In this document: positions 54,301-64,000 of the stretch, one piece after another
Numbering within the stretch: the stretch's first letter is position 1
Layout of the letters: the number at the start of each line of letters is the position of its first letter
Source of the DNA: Monoplex corrugatus
Lineage: Eukaryota; Mollusca; Gastropoda; Littorinimorpha; Ranellidae
Direction: 5' to 3'
DNA: 64,000 nucleotides
NCBI GenBank assembly: GCA_030674185.1
Contig: JAPXFY010000013.1
Coordinates: forward strand, 50,700,567 to 50,764,566
Notes under the pieces: generated by a model
Seen by the model: only the letters and a program-made list of their open reading frames with translations
The model's database searches: none
What the model was told of the DNA's origin: nothing
Position numbers and translations under genes: made by a program

Positions 54301-56118
54301 CTGTGAAGGTTCTCAACGTGATCCTGGTTACACTTTCTCAGGCACAAGTGTGTCAAGACCTCCTCCTCCATGATTAGCTTTTGGCTCAATCCCTTCATTG
54401 CCGAAAGCACTAGGAGCCACCCTTTGTGACTTGGAATGTTGCTGGCCAGTTTGTCATTCTTTGGGTTTGTGAAACACCAGCTTTCCACAAAGTTGGAAAA
54501 GGAAGCAAATCGAACCTGGTCACCCTCAAAATCACTCCTTGTGACCGGCTTCTTCCCGACTGGGGCGGAGAGGGAATGAGAGTCGACAAAATCCCACATG
54601 CTGTTCACCGTCTCCACAAAGCATGCTGTTTGAAGAGCAGCCTCGGACATCAACGACTTTGACACATACAATTTCAAGGCAGCAGCGACTGAGTGGGAAA
54701 ATATCTGGCATGCCAAGATGACTTTCATCTTTTTCCCTCTGGGCAGGGTGAAGTGACACTCCTTCAGCTTGGGAGCAGCGCGAATTGACCCGCCAGATGT
54801 TTCAAGGGAGAAGAGTTCTTGGAGGTGACACCACTTTGCAATCATTCTTTCTCCATCCCAGCTGAAGGAGATGTATTTCGTCATGAAATTGTTCCTCAAG
54901 TTTTTGATGAGGTGTGGCGGATCTGGCATGACAAAGGACTGTGTAGTGCCATGAAACACATACGGTCGTTCCACACACACACCCATGTCTTTCATCCATT
55001 TCCATTGGCAGGATTCTTGGTCCATCACAATGGCATCAACATACAAACCAATCCCTGTGACGGCTCTGACGATTTCGGAAATGATGGCTGTCAAAGTAGG
55101 TGTTGCCAGGTTGTGCTTGGCAACAAAATACCCCAACACCTGCTTCCACTTCAGGGTCAGTCCCCTGATCATGACCAAAATTGCTTGGTCAGCGATTTCG
55201 TCACTCTGGTGATGCTCGCCGCAGTTGACAAAGCCGACCAGCTCGTCACGATGATGACTGTAGGTCAGGGCTTTGGTCACAGTCATTCCATCCAAGGAGA
55301 GTGTCACTCTTTTCTCATGTTCTTCAAGTGCTAATGTTCTCAAGCGCATCATTTCCACCAGACTCTGACACAGACCGACCCCAGTCAACACAGCTGAAAA
55401 GCGCCTCCTGAGTGTTCTTGGATGTGGAAGCATAAACCCAACGGAGCGGAGAACGGCATAAGCAGAAGTGCTCCTAAAGTACACAGCGAGACACAACTCC
55501 ATAGCCTCTTTCTCGGTGTCCCAGTTGATCCACTTTTTCTTCCGCATCATGATCTTGAATAAAGCTGCTGGAACAACTGGCAGGTCTTTGAGGAAATTCT
55601 CCAGGATTGCTTCTTTCTTTGCACGAAGAGACGCTACTTGTACAGCATGGCGCTTTATAAGTCTGACCTTGGCTGCTTGTGCTGTTTTGCATTTCCTTTC
55701 AAGTTGTTTGTTTTGTTTCTTGAGGTCTTCTAAAGCACGTTTGGCCTGCTTCAGCTCTCGGGCCAACTTCTCAGGATCTGGTTCGGACGCTTTCACCACG
55801 GGTCTAGTACTGTCTCTGTCACCATCACAATCATCACCATCACCTTCATGATATACAGAGCTGGAGGCAGTATCTTGTCGTCTCCTCTTTGGTACAGGCT
55901 CTCTGATCTTGGGCGGAGGTCGTCGACATTCCATGGATGGAGGAGGATTTGGGCAGCTGACAATGGTAGGCACGGCAGTCGGTAGCAGTCGAGAATGCTG
56001 AATGTCTGTAGGGCAGTTGAAAACTTTCTCATGAAAATGTACAGAGCACACCCTCTTCGACTTGATGTCAGCAATCTTGACGTCATCTCTCCTGATGTTG
56101 ATGATCCACTTCTGGCAC
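54261..56118 (-). CDS. THAP9/P-element-type transposase, exon 2
   Basis: The exon begins after a TTTCAG acceptor and completes the zinc-binding THAP domain with CSVHF (C and H ligands) and an LLPTAVPTIV end. A basic linker and a coiled coil follow (LARELKQAKRALEDLKKQNK, about residues 140-200). The P-element RNase H-like core has LSLDGMTV (first D), AIVMDQES (second D), PDPPHLIKNLRNNF, and NQDHVENLHSQI (catalytic E). With exon 1 the protein is about 668 residues. After LHSQI the family normally has a G-rich, NDNPT-like end. Here the frame stops after 11 more residues, while another minus-strand frame stays open to 53909. A C-terminal frameshift or a missed splice is therefore likely. Otherwise the gene looks intact, unlike most elements nearby. 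Confidence 0.85.
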
Positions 56119-56264
56119 CTGAAACAAAATCAAAGTAAACATGAAATACATCCACAGTTGCCTTATAGCTCAGCTTGCCAACCACCACCAAGTATGTAGA
56201 ATTTGTGATTAACCAAGCTCACCTAATCACAGTCAGTCTCATCTCAAAGTCACTCTTACCACAC

Positions 56265-56280
56265 ACAGACACACACACAC

Positions 56281-56321
<41 letters not shown>

Positions 56322-56358
56322 CCACACACACACACGCACGCACACACACGCACGCACG

Positions 56359-56404
<46 letters not shown>
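56265..56404. repeat. (CA)n tract in the transposase intron
   Basis: CA and CGCA repeats end in ATATATATATTATAT. The tract lies in the intron between the two transposase exons. Confidence 0.95.
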
Positions 56405-56405
<1 letters not shown>

Positions 56406-56669
56406 TATATGCAAGGGATTATGTAGGTCAGGTTATCTAATGAAATATTGATAAAAAAAATATAAAGTTTCCATGCACATTTGCCTCCACATACATAACA
56501 TAGGGTCTTACATGTGCAGTTCATGCACTGCATTTGTAAACAATGGGGCAGGCCGGTGTCGGTTGGCGGTGGCCTACACGTTGTCGGCGCACACTTTGTT
56601 TTGACAAGTCACACGTGTACACACACACTGGCACTCAACACAAGAAGACTGAAAATAATACCAACTTAC

Positions 56670-56818
56670 CTCTCTCTGTCTGTCTCCGTATTTGGAAAAT
56701 AGAAGAAGCGCACTGGCTTGCCTGTTCTTGGGTCAATACTTGTACGATTGTTGTTGCTGCAGTTGATCACACAACAGTAACACGCTCCGTGTTTGGTTAC
56801 AGTACTGGTACTCGCCAT
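56670..56818 (-). CDS. THAP9/P-element-type transposase, exon 1
   Basis: The ATG at 56818 starts MASTSTVTKHGACYCCVINC, with the first zinc ligands (C15 or C16, and C20). RFFYFPNTETDRE follows, and the exon ends at AGAGAG|GTAAGT. The split codon AG|G joins exon 2 in phase to give R-CQKWIINI. The assembled THAP domain has C-x3/4-C, W in KWIINI, C-x2-H in CSVHF, and the AVPTI end, in the expected order. THAP is the site-specific DNA-binding domain shared by P-element transposase and THAP9. The start is the only ATG before the zinc ligands in this frame. Confidence 0.85.
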
Positions 56819-57232
56819 GCTGCCTCAGTCAGCATTTTAAAAATGGCGCCCCGAACGTTTACGGAAATTGCCGGAACATACCGAGGAGGCGCTTGTCCCT
56901 TCTGTCTTATTTGTCTTCTGTGCTGTCCCCTCTAGTTTCTGTAGGACTACAAATGTAATACTGTGGAGATGACGACAAAATCTTGTCGTAGGCCCCCTTC
57001 AGTGTACATGTACACATTGTAGATCTGCTAATTGTTTAGCAGTGTGTTATCTACAATGTATATATGCGTCATGTACTGGTTAGATCTTTGGAATGATTAA
57101 TGCATAGCTATGGATAGGCAGAGGCTGTGAGATAACAGTACAATTTGACAAGAGAATGCAAGGCGTTTTTGATCTAGGCAAGCACGCTACACGGCGTTGC
57201 CTTTGAGCGTTGTAGGTAAATGGGGAAAGATC
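56819..57232. other. Upstream region of the transposase gene
   Basis: This is the probable promoter side of the transposase. It contains AAAATGGCGCCCCG near 56840 and small inverted repeats such as CTAATTGTTTAG near 57028. No other gene is seen. Confidence 0.4.
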
Positions 57233-57257
57233 GTAACAGAGCAAGGCACTCTGTTAC
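57233..57257. repeat. Perfect terminal hairpin of the insertion
   Basis: GTAACAGAG, a 7-nt loop CAAGGCA, and CTCTGTTAC end one base before the RTE sequence resumes. A hairpin exactly at one border is unusual for P elements. Confidence 0.9.
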
Positions 57258-57258
57258 A

Positions 57259-59319
57259 TATATAACATTCAAGGACTCTCTTTCTGATGTTAATTGATAG
57301 GCACTTGTTGGTAAGAATGCTTGTCATCTTCTTGAATGCTGTTTTGGCTTGGCCGATTCTGCCAGCTATTTCCGATGTGCATCTGCCGTCTGATGAAATG
57401 ACCGTTCCCAGGTGTTTGAACTTATTAACCTGTGTCAAGGTTGTGCCATTTGCTGTTACTTTGCAGGAGGGGATTTCATGTTTTTTACTGATCACCATGA
57501 CGTCAGTCTTCCTGCTGTTTAGTTCCAACCCCTTACCTTTGCTTTCTGTTTCTAGTATATTCACAAGGTTTTGTAGGTCCCTTTCATTTTCTGCAATTAG
57601 CAAGGTGTCAATTGTGTACCGAATGTTGTTTATCATTTTCCCTCCAACCTTTAATCCAGGGTCTTCTTCTAGGTTTCTCATGATGTTTTCGCTATATAGT
57701 GAAAACAGATCTGGTGACAAAACATAACCCTGTCTGACTCCTCTTTTGATGTCTTGAAAAGTACATATTCTTGATTATTCGTAGATTTTTTCCATCGACA
57801 TTGAGTCTCTCCAGTTGGTTGATCAATTCAGCATGTCGTACCCGATCGAAAGCCTTGGTGTAGTCAACAAAGCATAAATACAAATCCTTATTCATCTCAA
57901 TTGACCTCTCTATGATAGTTCTTAGGATGTATATGGCATTAATAGTTCCTTTCCCCTCCACAAATCCACACTGTTCTTCTGCTATTTCTCTTTTGATTCT
58001 ATTCCTTGTCCTCACCATGATTATTCTTAACAGGATTTTTGTTACATGACTCATCAAACTGATTGTGCGATAGAGTTCGCATTCTATAGCCCCTGTCTTC
58101 TTTGGAAGTGCAATGAAATTTGATTTTGACATATCTTTGGGGATTTTTCCAGTGTCATAAATTTCATTTAGGAGGACTGTTATTTTTTCTATGCCAAATT
58201 CCTCCAGGGCTTCAATCATCTCTGTAGTAATGTTGTCTGGTCCTGGGGCTTTTCCTGGTTTCATCTTTTTTATCTTTTTCAGTGCTGCTCTAACTCATCT
58301 TTCATTATGGGTGGTCCTTCAAAGTTCTTTTTTTATAATGTGTTCGTTTCTGTCATCCTCAAAAAGGTCTTTAATGTACTCTCCCCATCTGTCTAATATT
58401 TTGTCTTTTTCCATGATAAGCGTGCCATCTTTCGATTTTAAGCAACCAGTTGATGTGCATGTATTTTTCTTGTGGACAATTTCTTCAATTCGTCTGTACA
58501 TACCCTGAGGATCCATTTTGTGTCGTTCTTCTATCTCTTTGCATTTTGTGTTCAGCCAAGCTTCCTTAGCTTCATTGCACCTATACCTGATTTCTTTGTT
58601 TATCTTCCTGTATATCTCCTCGTTTCTCTTTGCCTTCCTCCTTTCCTCCATCAGGTTCAAAATTTCATTAGTCATCCAACTCTTTTTTGCTTTTCTATTT
58701 GCCTTAGGGATTTCTTCACAAGCTTCATTTACAGAACTTCTCAACTTTGTCCATTGTTCCTCATTGTCATCAACGTCTTCCAGAGCACTGAATTTGTTCT
58801 GAACATGTACATTAAACTTTTGACGTGTCATTTCATCTGACTTTAAGAGTCCAAGGTTTAGTTTGATGTTGCTTTTGGTCTGTTTCCTTTTCCTCAATTT
58901 CAGCCTAAACCTTCCCACTACTGGATTGTTGTCACTGTTGCAGTCTGCGCCTGATAGTGTTTTTGCTGACAGTAAAGAATTTCTAAATCTTTTGTTGATC
59001 AGGATGTAGTCAATTTGATTTTTGGTATTATCTCCTGGACTCATCCAAGTCCATTTTCTTCTGTTAGGCTGCTCAAACCAGGTGTTTCCTACTATGAACT
59101 CATTCATCTGTGCCCATTCTACAAGCTTCCCCCCTCTTTCATTTTGTGTACCAAGGCCATGAGGTCCAACTATATCTTCCACCCTATCCTGTCCCACTTT
59201 AGCATTAAAATCTCCTATTATGACTGTAACTTCTTGTGATTTACATTGGACCTTGGCCATCTCTAAAACTTTGTAGAAGTTGTCGATGTCTTCCTGAGTA
59301 CTTGCGGATGTTGGTGCAT
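57259..59319 (-). mobile_element. Young RTE-like LINE, 5' part (copy G of F/G)
   Basis: On the minus strand it encodes endonuclease from YAPTSASTQEDIDNFYKVLE (about 59325) through IIGDFNAKVGQDRVEDIVG and the linker in a frame of about 330 residues. RT follows in two further frames (58264-57692 and 57720-57187), with FVDYTKAFDR and the altered RYTIDT in place of RYADDT at the catalytic site. A deletion removes the RT segment between the conserved NMY and GVRQG blocks near 57760. It is therefore inactive although young. It is 5'-truncated and abuts ACTTTGACAT (59320-59329). Confidence 0.9.
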
Positions 59320-60281
59320 ACTTTGACATAGACTACATAAATCTCAATAAAACAGAAGAAATAAATATTCTAGTATCAGAAGTCAAATCTTATTTAACCA
59401 CATATTATCCTAATCACCTAAAAATTTTCACAGACGGGTCTGTTTTAGATACAGTTGATAGCGGAGCTGGATTCGTCATTCCTGCCTTAAAAGTACAAAA
59501 ATCTTTTTACATAGGTAAAGGTTTCTCTATTTTTACATCAGAATTATACGCAATATTGATGGCTCTTAACTATATTAATAGCCTGTCATACGATATCTGC
59601 AATATACTATTGTGTGTTGATTCTAAATCAGTGTTACGTAGCTTGAAACAAACAAAAAATGTAATACGAAATGACATATGTGAGATCAAACATTTGATAC
59701 ATTGTATTTCATCCAGTGGTGTTGGTATAAATTTTTGCTGGGTTCCGTCACATTGTGGACTTTATTGGACAAATTAGCAAATACCGTAACTTTCCATAAC
59801 ATACGACTTTCAGTTCATGAACTTGGTTCTGTGTTAGAATGTTCACTTTATACAAATTTTTCCAATACCCATAGCCTGATACCTAACTGCCCCAGACAGC
59901 TAGCGTCCTTGATATACAAACTAAGGCTTAACTCTTGGAAAACAAAATATACACAGAATGTATGTATTTGTTCAAAAGCATTATCTGTCCACCATCTACT
60001 CTTTGAATGTCCTATTTTACTTACGACATATAGAAATAACAATCTCGATTTTTCATGTACTGACTCTAGAGATATCCTTTACAACAAAAATATTATTATT
60101 TCGGTAGTCCAGCTGATTCTCAGATCCCCTGTTGGCAGATTGTTAGGAAGAGTTAATTAATTGTTGTCTGTTATTGATTGACACTGTTAACTTAATGTTC
60201 TGAATTCTTAATTGTAATTGTTCCCCTTCTTACATTCAAACTCCCACTACCCCTTCCCCCCGTTCCCCACCCTTTTTTCCC

Positions 60282-60361
<80 letters not shown>

Positions 60362-60403
60362 TAAAATCACTATTGTGAACAGACATTAAATAAAGATTCC
60401 ATT
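59320..60403 (+). mobile_element. RNase H-bearing LINE, right part and 3' end
   Basis: It continues the protein interrupted at 49195. RNase H follows with KIFTDGSV (D), FTSELYAI (E), LLCVDSKSV (D) and FCWVPSHCGL. A frameshift near 59765 leads into LANTVTFHNIRL and a zinc-knuckle-like C-terminus (VCICSKALSVHHLLFECP). RNase H between RT and a terminal knuckle is found in the I group of LINEs. The 3' UTR contains a GT tract (60284-60360) and AATAAAG just before the end. CCTAGAAA at 60404-60411 duplicates the sequence at 48910-48917. Confidence 0.8.
60284..60360. repeat. (GT)n microsatellite in the LINE 3' UTR
   Basis: A pure GT run of about 77 bp. Confidence 0.95.
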
Positions 60404-60700
60404 CCTAGAAAATTGCCTTGGGGTAGAGGTTGGAGGAAAAATGATAAACAATCTTCATTATGCAGATGACACCATTCTGATTCAGAAAATAAAAAGGACC
60501 TATCTTGTGAATATGATAGAAATAGAAAGCCGAAATAAAGGGCTGGAGCTAAATAGCAAGAAGAATGAATTCATGGTAATCAGTAAAAAAAACAAAAAAA
60601 CAACAAGTCCCCTCATGCAAAATATCAGCAAATGGCACCACATTGAGACAAGCTGATAAGTTTAGATATCTGCGAACAGACATCTCATCAGAGGACATAT
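60404..60700 (+). mobile_element. Old RTE-like LINE, resumed part (copy H of E/H)
   Basis: It resumes copy E exactly. Joining CCTAGAAA at 48917 to ATTGCC at 60412 restores the residues N-L-E before the VEVGGKMINNLHYADDTILI block of RT. It continues through IESRNKGLELNSKKNEFMVI and is lost after about 60700. Confidence 0.85.
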
Positions 60701-61117
60701 CGAGGGGTCCCTGCTAGAAGGTACTATCGTTCTGGCGGTAAGTTTTGTAAAAATGGCATTTGAAAGTTAGGTACCTAAAGAAAAAATATCTAACTAAGTT
60801 GCACGAAGCTGATACCGTGAGTATGTTAACTTTCCATATATCTTATAGAAAAAAATGAAATGAAGTCCAGGGCTGTTGCCGTTTTCATGCAAAAAAACAT
60901 TATTTTATGTTGGTGTTAGCTGGTACTATCTGGCACTCATTCGCAACCCTTTTTTCTGCTGACGGAAAGTGTTATTACTCAACAGAACCAATAAGCAGGC
61001 AGGGGCTACTGGTGTCTATCGCGCCTGCAGGATGCTGATTAGGGTTTTGGCGCGCTTAGTACCCTGTGGCAGGAGAAGGAGAGAGGCGTGGCTGGTATCC
61101 GTTTATGTCTTAACTTT
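60701..61117. other. Stretch without recognised genes
   Basis: Nothing is recognised. Confidence 0.5.
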
Positions 61118-61313
61118 TTAGTACTCTCTGGCTGCCAGCATCCTGTGGAATGTAACTGTGTGGAAAAGTGTTAGTGATCAGGAAGTATGTTGTGGCAGAT
61201 AATTACTTGTGCATCTTCTTAGTACTCTCTGGCTGCTAGCATCCGGAGAAACGTAACTAAGTGGAAAAGTGTAAGTGATCAGGAAGTATGTTGTGGCAGA
61301 TAATTACTTGTGC
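61118..61313. repeat. 101-bp tandem duplication
   Basis: TTAGTACTCTCTGGCTGC through GATAATTACTTGTGCATC is present at 61118 and 61219 with few differences. Confidence 0.9.
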
Positions 61314-61558
61314 ATCATGCCTTTTTAAGCTCAGAACAAATGTGCTACAGGCCACCACAGTTGAAATATTGTCAAACGGAAAGACATTGCCAACGTTGTA
61401 TGTTCACAACCCTTTTTCATAATGCGCAAAATAATGCATTGCATATTCTGTAGCATATCATTCTCTCTTTCTGTCTTTCTCAACATCAATATCTAATACT
61501 TTTAGTAGGCCTCCTTCGGTCATGACTGACCATGGACAAAGTACATCCGTTCTAATGT
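61314..61558. other. LINE 3' flank
   Basis: No gene is seen. Part of this is probably the 3' UTR of the LINE ending at 61559. Confidence 0.4.
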
Positions 61559-63412
61559 CTAGATGGGCTGTCTGCTTGGTCCAAGCAGCGTTGCCTGTGA
61601 CTGTACAGACCAATGCGAGAGAGGCAGTCTGTCGCAGCGGTCGCATGTGTATGCTGATGCTGGTCTGTTGGCTGTCATCCCTTTTCTGCGAACTCGCTTT
61701 TCTGCTGCAGCAGCTGACAGTTTGTCCTCACCAATCCGCAGCTGTTTCTTGAGAGTAGTTCTCCAGCTGTTGCGGTCGTCTGCGAGGTCCTCCCAGGACT
61801 CAGTTTTGATCTCAAGCGCCTTCATGTCACGCTTGCAAACGTCTTTGTATCTCAGCTGTGGGCGGCCAATGTTTCTCTGCCCTGTGGCAAGCTCACTATA
61901 AAGGATGTCTTTTGGGATGCGACCATCTTCCATGCGGCGAACGTGGCCCAACCAGCGCAGCCGACGCTGTCTCAGCATGGTATGCATGGTTGGGAGGCCA
62001 GCGCAGGTTAGGACTTCGGTGTTGGTCACCTTGTCTTGCCAGGAAATGCCAAGTATGCGCCGTAGGCTTCTCAGGTGGAAGGTATTGAGCCTTTTCTCCT
62101 GATGAGCATGCGTGGTCCACGCCTCGCTGCCATACAGCAAGGTGCTGAGGACACAGGCGTTGTATACAGCCATCTTTGTCTTTGTGGTCAGCTTGGGATT
62201 TGTCCACACCCTTTGTGTGAGGTGGGCTAGTGTTGTGGCTGCCTTCCCGATCCTCTTGTCGACCTCTGTGTCAAAGGAGAGGTTATCAGTGATGGTGGAC
62301 CCAAGATATGTGAATTGATGGATGGCTTCAAGCTCGTAGTCATCAATGGTGATGGCTGGTGGAGATGGCGTGTCTTGGCCCAGGACTTTTGTCTTCTTAA
62401 GACTGATGGTCAGACCAAAATCTTTGCAGGCCTGGGAGAAGCGGTCCATTAGTGACTGCAAGTCCCACTGAGTATGGGTCACAACTGCGGCATCGTCGGC
62501 AAATAGCAAGTCTCTGATAAGGGCTTCACGGACCTTTGTCCTTGCTCTGAGGCGGGCGAGGTTGAAGAGCCTGCCATCTGATCTGGTCCGCAGGTGGATC
62601 CCTTCTTGTGCTGTGCTGAACGCATGCCTCAGGAGGAGAGCGAAGAAGATTCCAAAGAGGGTTGGGGCCAGGACGCAGCCTTGTTTCACACCGCTGCGTA
62701 CGTCGAAGGGCTTGGAGAGGTTTCCGTTGAACTGCACCATCCCTTTCATGTTTGAGTGGAAGGACTCAATTAAGCTGTGCAGTTTGGGGGGGCAGCCGAT
62801 TTTTCGGAGAGCCCTGAAAAGGCCATCTCTGCTGATTAGGTCAAAGGCCTTGGTGAGGTCAATGAATGCCACATACAGGGGCATCCGCTGCTCTCTGCAC
62901 TTCTCCTGGATTTGGCGAAGGGAGAAGACCATGTCTACCGTGGATCTCTCTGCTCGAAAACCACACTGTGATTCCGGGTAGACGCGTTCAGCCAGTTTCT
63001 GCAGGCGGATTAGGAGGACCCGAGCATAGACTTTGCCAACAATGCTGAGGAGCGAGATACCTCTGTAGTTGTTGCAGTCGCTCCTTTCGCCCTTGTTTTT
63101 GTACAGGGTGACGATCTTGACGTCCCTCATGTCCTGTGGTACAGCTCCTTCATTCCAACACTGACAGAGAACTGCGTGCAAAGGGTGCAGAAGAGAAGTC
63201 TTGCAGTGCTTGATGAGGTCTGGGGGAATTCCGTCGTTGCCAGGTGCCTTCCCTGATGCCAGGCTATCAATGGCCTTGCTGAGTTCGTCCGCAGTTGGCT
63301 CTGCGTCAAGTTCTTCCATTACCGGCATGCACTTGATGGCATCGAGGGCTAAGGGGGACACCATGTTCTGTGTGGAGTAGAGGTCGGAGTAGTGTTCCGC
63401 CCATCTTTCCAT
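61559..63412 (-). CDS. LINE reverse transcriptase (617-residue open frame)
   Basis: A long intact frame starts MERWAEHYSDLYSTQN. RT motifs are LASGKAPGNDGIP (about 51-63), YKNKGERSDCNNYRGISLL (about 104-122), SQCGFRAERST (148-158), FIDLTKAFD (183-191), GVKQGCVLAPTLFGIFF (241-257) and the catalytic FADD (304-307). A C-terminal block with LLYGSEAWTTHAHQEKRLN and RRLRWLGHVRRMEDGRIPKD is followed by a putative zinc finger whose first half (YTCDRCDR) is intact. The frame is not the true N-terminus, because coding similarity continues upstream in other frames. The RT itself appears intact. Confidence 0.85.
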   Translation of the reverse strand: MERWAEHYSDLYSTQNMVSPLALDAIKCMPVMEELDAEPTADELSKAIDSLASGKAPGNDGIPPDLIKHCKTSLLHPLHAVLCQCWNEGAVPQDMRDVKIVTLYKNKGERSDCNNYRGISLLSIVGKVYARVLLIRLQKLAERVYPESQCGFRAERSTVDMVFSLRQIQEKCREQRMPLYVAFIDLTKAFDLISRDGLFRALRKIGCPPKLHSLIESFHSNMKGMVQFNGNLSKPFDVRSGVKQGCVLAPTLFGIFFALLLRHAFSTAQEGIHLRTRSDGRLFNLARLRARTKVREALIRDLLFADDAAVVTHTQWDLQSLMDRFSQACKDFGLTISLKKTKVLGQDTPSPPAITIDDYELEAIHQFTYLGSTITDNLSFDTEVDKRIGKAATTLAHLTQRVWTNPKLTTKTKMAVYNACVLSTLLYGSEAWTTHAHQEKRLNTFHLRSLRRILGISWQDKVTNTEVLTCAGLPTMHTMLRQRRLRWLGHVRRMEDGRIPKDILYSELATGQRNIGRPQLRYKDVCKRDMKALEIKTESWEDLADDRNSWRTTLKKQLRIGEDKLSAAAAEKRVRRKGMTANRPASAYTCDRCDRLPLSHWSVQSQATLLGPSRQPI

Positions 63413-64000
63413 CTGTTGGCTAGGATTGCTGATTACTTCCCCAGTGGAGGATTTGAGGGTGGCGATCTTGCTCTGTGTTGGTCCCAGTGCCTTCTTGATG
63501 CCACATACATTCCTCGGATGTTGCCTCTTTCAACAGCACTCTGTGTCTCTTCGCTGAGCTCTGTCCAGTACTCGTTTGCGCAGCGCCTGGCGTTAAGCTG
63601 AACCTTACTTCTGGCAGCCCTGAGGATTTGCAGATTCTTCTCACTGGGTGACCGCTTATACTTGGTGAGTGCGGCACGCTTGGCCTCAACAGTGGGAGTC
63701 ATCTCTGATGATTTGGCCTCAAACCAGTCGTGGGACTTCACAGTTTTCTTCCCAAAGGTGGCCATAGCAATGCGGTGCATGGTGTCTCGTAGCGTTTCCC
63801 ATCAGTGGCAGAGTCTCTGGACTGCAATGCATCGTATTCTCTCTGAAAGGCCTCTGCGAACTGTTCTACAAGATCTGGCTGAGACATCTTGCTGACGTCA
63901 ATGCGAGGGTTCCCTTGTTTCTTTGAGCAGTGGAACTTCTTTGGTTGTAGCCTGATCTTGCAACAACCAGAGAGTGGTCTGTGTCGCAGTCTGCGCTGTG
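63413..64000 (-). pseudogene. LINE endonuclease-RT linker, frameshifted, runs off the edge
   Basis: Upstream coding sequence lies in other frames: KIRLQPKKFHCSKKQGNPRI, then ATFGKKTVKSHDWFEAKSSE and ARRCANEYWTELSEETQSAV. A one-base shift near 63508 (after RGMYV) moves the reading into the GIKKALGPTQSKIATLKSST frame, which joins the RT frame. Further shifts are suspected near 63790 and 63950. The copy is therefore defective. Confidence 0.75.

Larger units (their letters stand above)
49628..57258 (-). mobile_element. 7.6-kb insertion carrying a THAP/P-element-type transposase
   Basis: This segment splits the RTE sequence GTTCTATATAACATTC. The 4-bp TATA is present on both sides (49624-49627 and 57259-57262). 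The ends read TGTGATAG and, inverted, TGTAACAG, so only a very short imperfect inverted repeat is visible. One end is a perfect 9-bp hairpin. No long terminal repeats are found. Contents from left to right are tandem duplications, a LINE tail, a SINE, a CpG-rich block, a repeat cluster and the transposase gene. Whether the whole segment moved as one transposon or is a composite is undecided. Confidence 0.6.
61559..64000 (-). mobile_element. Non-LTR retrotransposon, 3' part (5' end beyond the window)
   Basis: The minus strand holds the end of the endonuclease region (HSADCDTDHSLVV near 63995), the linker, RT and a C-terminal domain. It differs from the RTE copies in its RT signature and its C-terminus, so it belongs to a second family. 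The clade was not resolved. Confidence 0.85.

Noticed and set aside
49628..57258. LTR retrotransposon (TG...CA ends, 4-bp duplication)
   Set aside because: No repeat of the left end is found near the right end, and no gag, protease or integrase is encoded.
49628..57258. Helitron (3' hairpin)
   Set aside because: No CTRR terminus, no A|T insertion site and no Rep-helicase. The encoded gene is a THAP-type transposase.

Overview
The window reads as repeat-rich animal nuclear DNA, most likely from a marine invertebrate and plausibly a gastropod mollusc. That lineage call is an inference from the repertoire: a DIRS element, RTE-like LINEs, several tRNA-derived SINE families and very long CA/GT and CT/GA tracts. 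The spliceosomal introns with GT-AG borders are seen directly. There is no bacterial-style gene organisation.

Host genes are sparse. The first three coding exons of a CACTIN homologue lie on the minus strand (12435 down to 7418). A small membrane-protein exon whose C-terminus matches PIG-Y lies on the plus strand (15459-15587). The two genes appear to diverge from one short promoter at about 12436-12668 that carries an ETS site. The remaining CACTIN exons are not seen and should lie left of the window, so a DIRS retrotransposon (1 to about 5290, same strand) would sit inside a CACTIN intron.

1-5300: DIRS element with gag-like, RT-RNase H and tyrosine-recombinase frames. 5.5-12.4 kb: microsatellite-spacer array, LINE fragments, CACTIN exons, SINEs and an 85-bp perfect palindrome. 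12.4-26 kb: PIG-Y exon, SINEs, two TTAA-bounded nested palindromes, CA/GT tracts and an interspersed repeat called X here. 26.1-27.2 kb: broken Tc1/mariner transposase. 28-41.3 kb: tandem arrays (56, 57, 30, 44, 41 and 5 bp units), several embedded in SINEs, plus a decayed RTE copy. 43-46.2 kb: an RTE copy inserted in repeat X with a clean target duplication.

47.6-60.7 kb is the most striking part, a four-level nest. An old plus-strand RTE copy is split by a 5'-truncated RNase H-bearing LINE. That LINE is split by a younger minus-strand RTE copy, which is split by a 7.6-kb insertion carrying a two-exon THAP/P-element-type transposase gene. Every junction can be closed by reading across it, and each level shows a short target duplication. 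61.5-64 kb holds a further LINE that runs off the right edge.

No CRISPR, operon, rRNA or convincing functional tRNA gene was seen. Repeat boundaries were set by eye and are approximate unless a target duplication is quoted.
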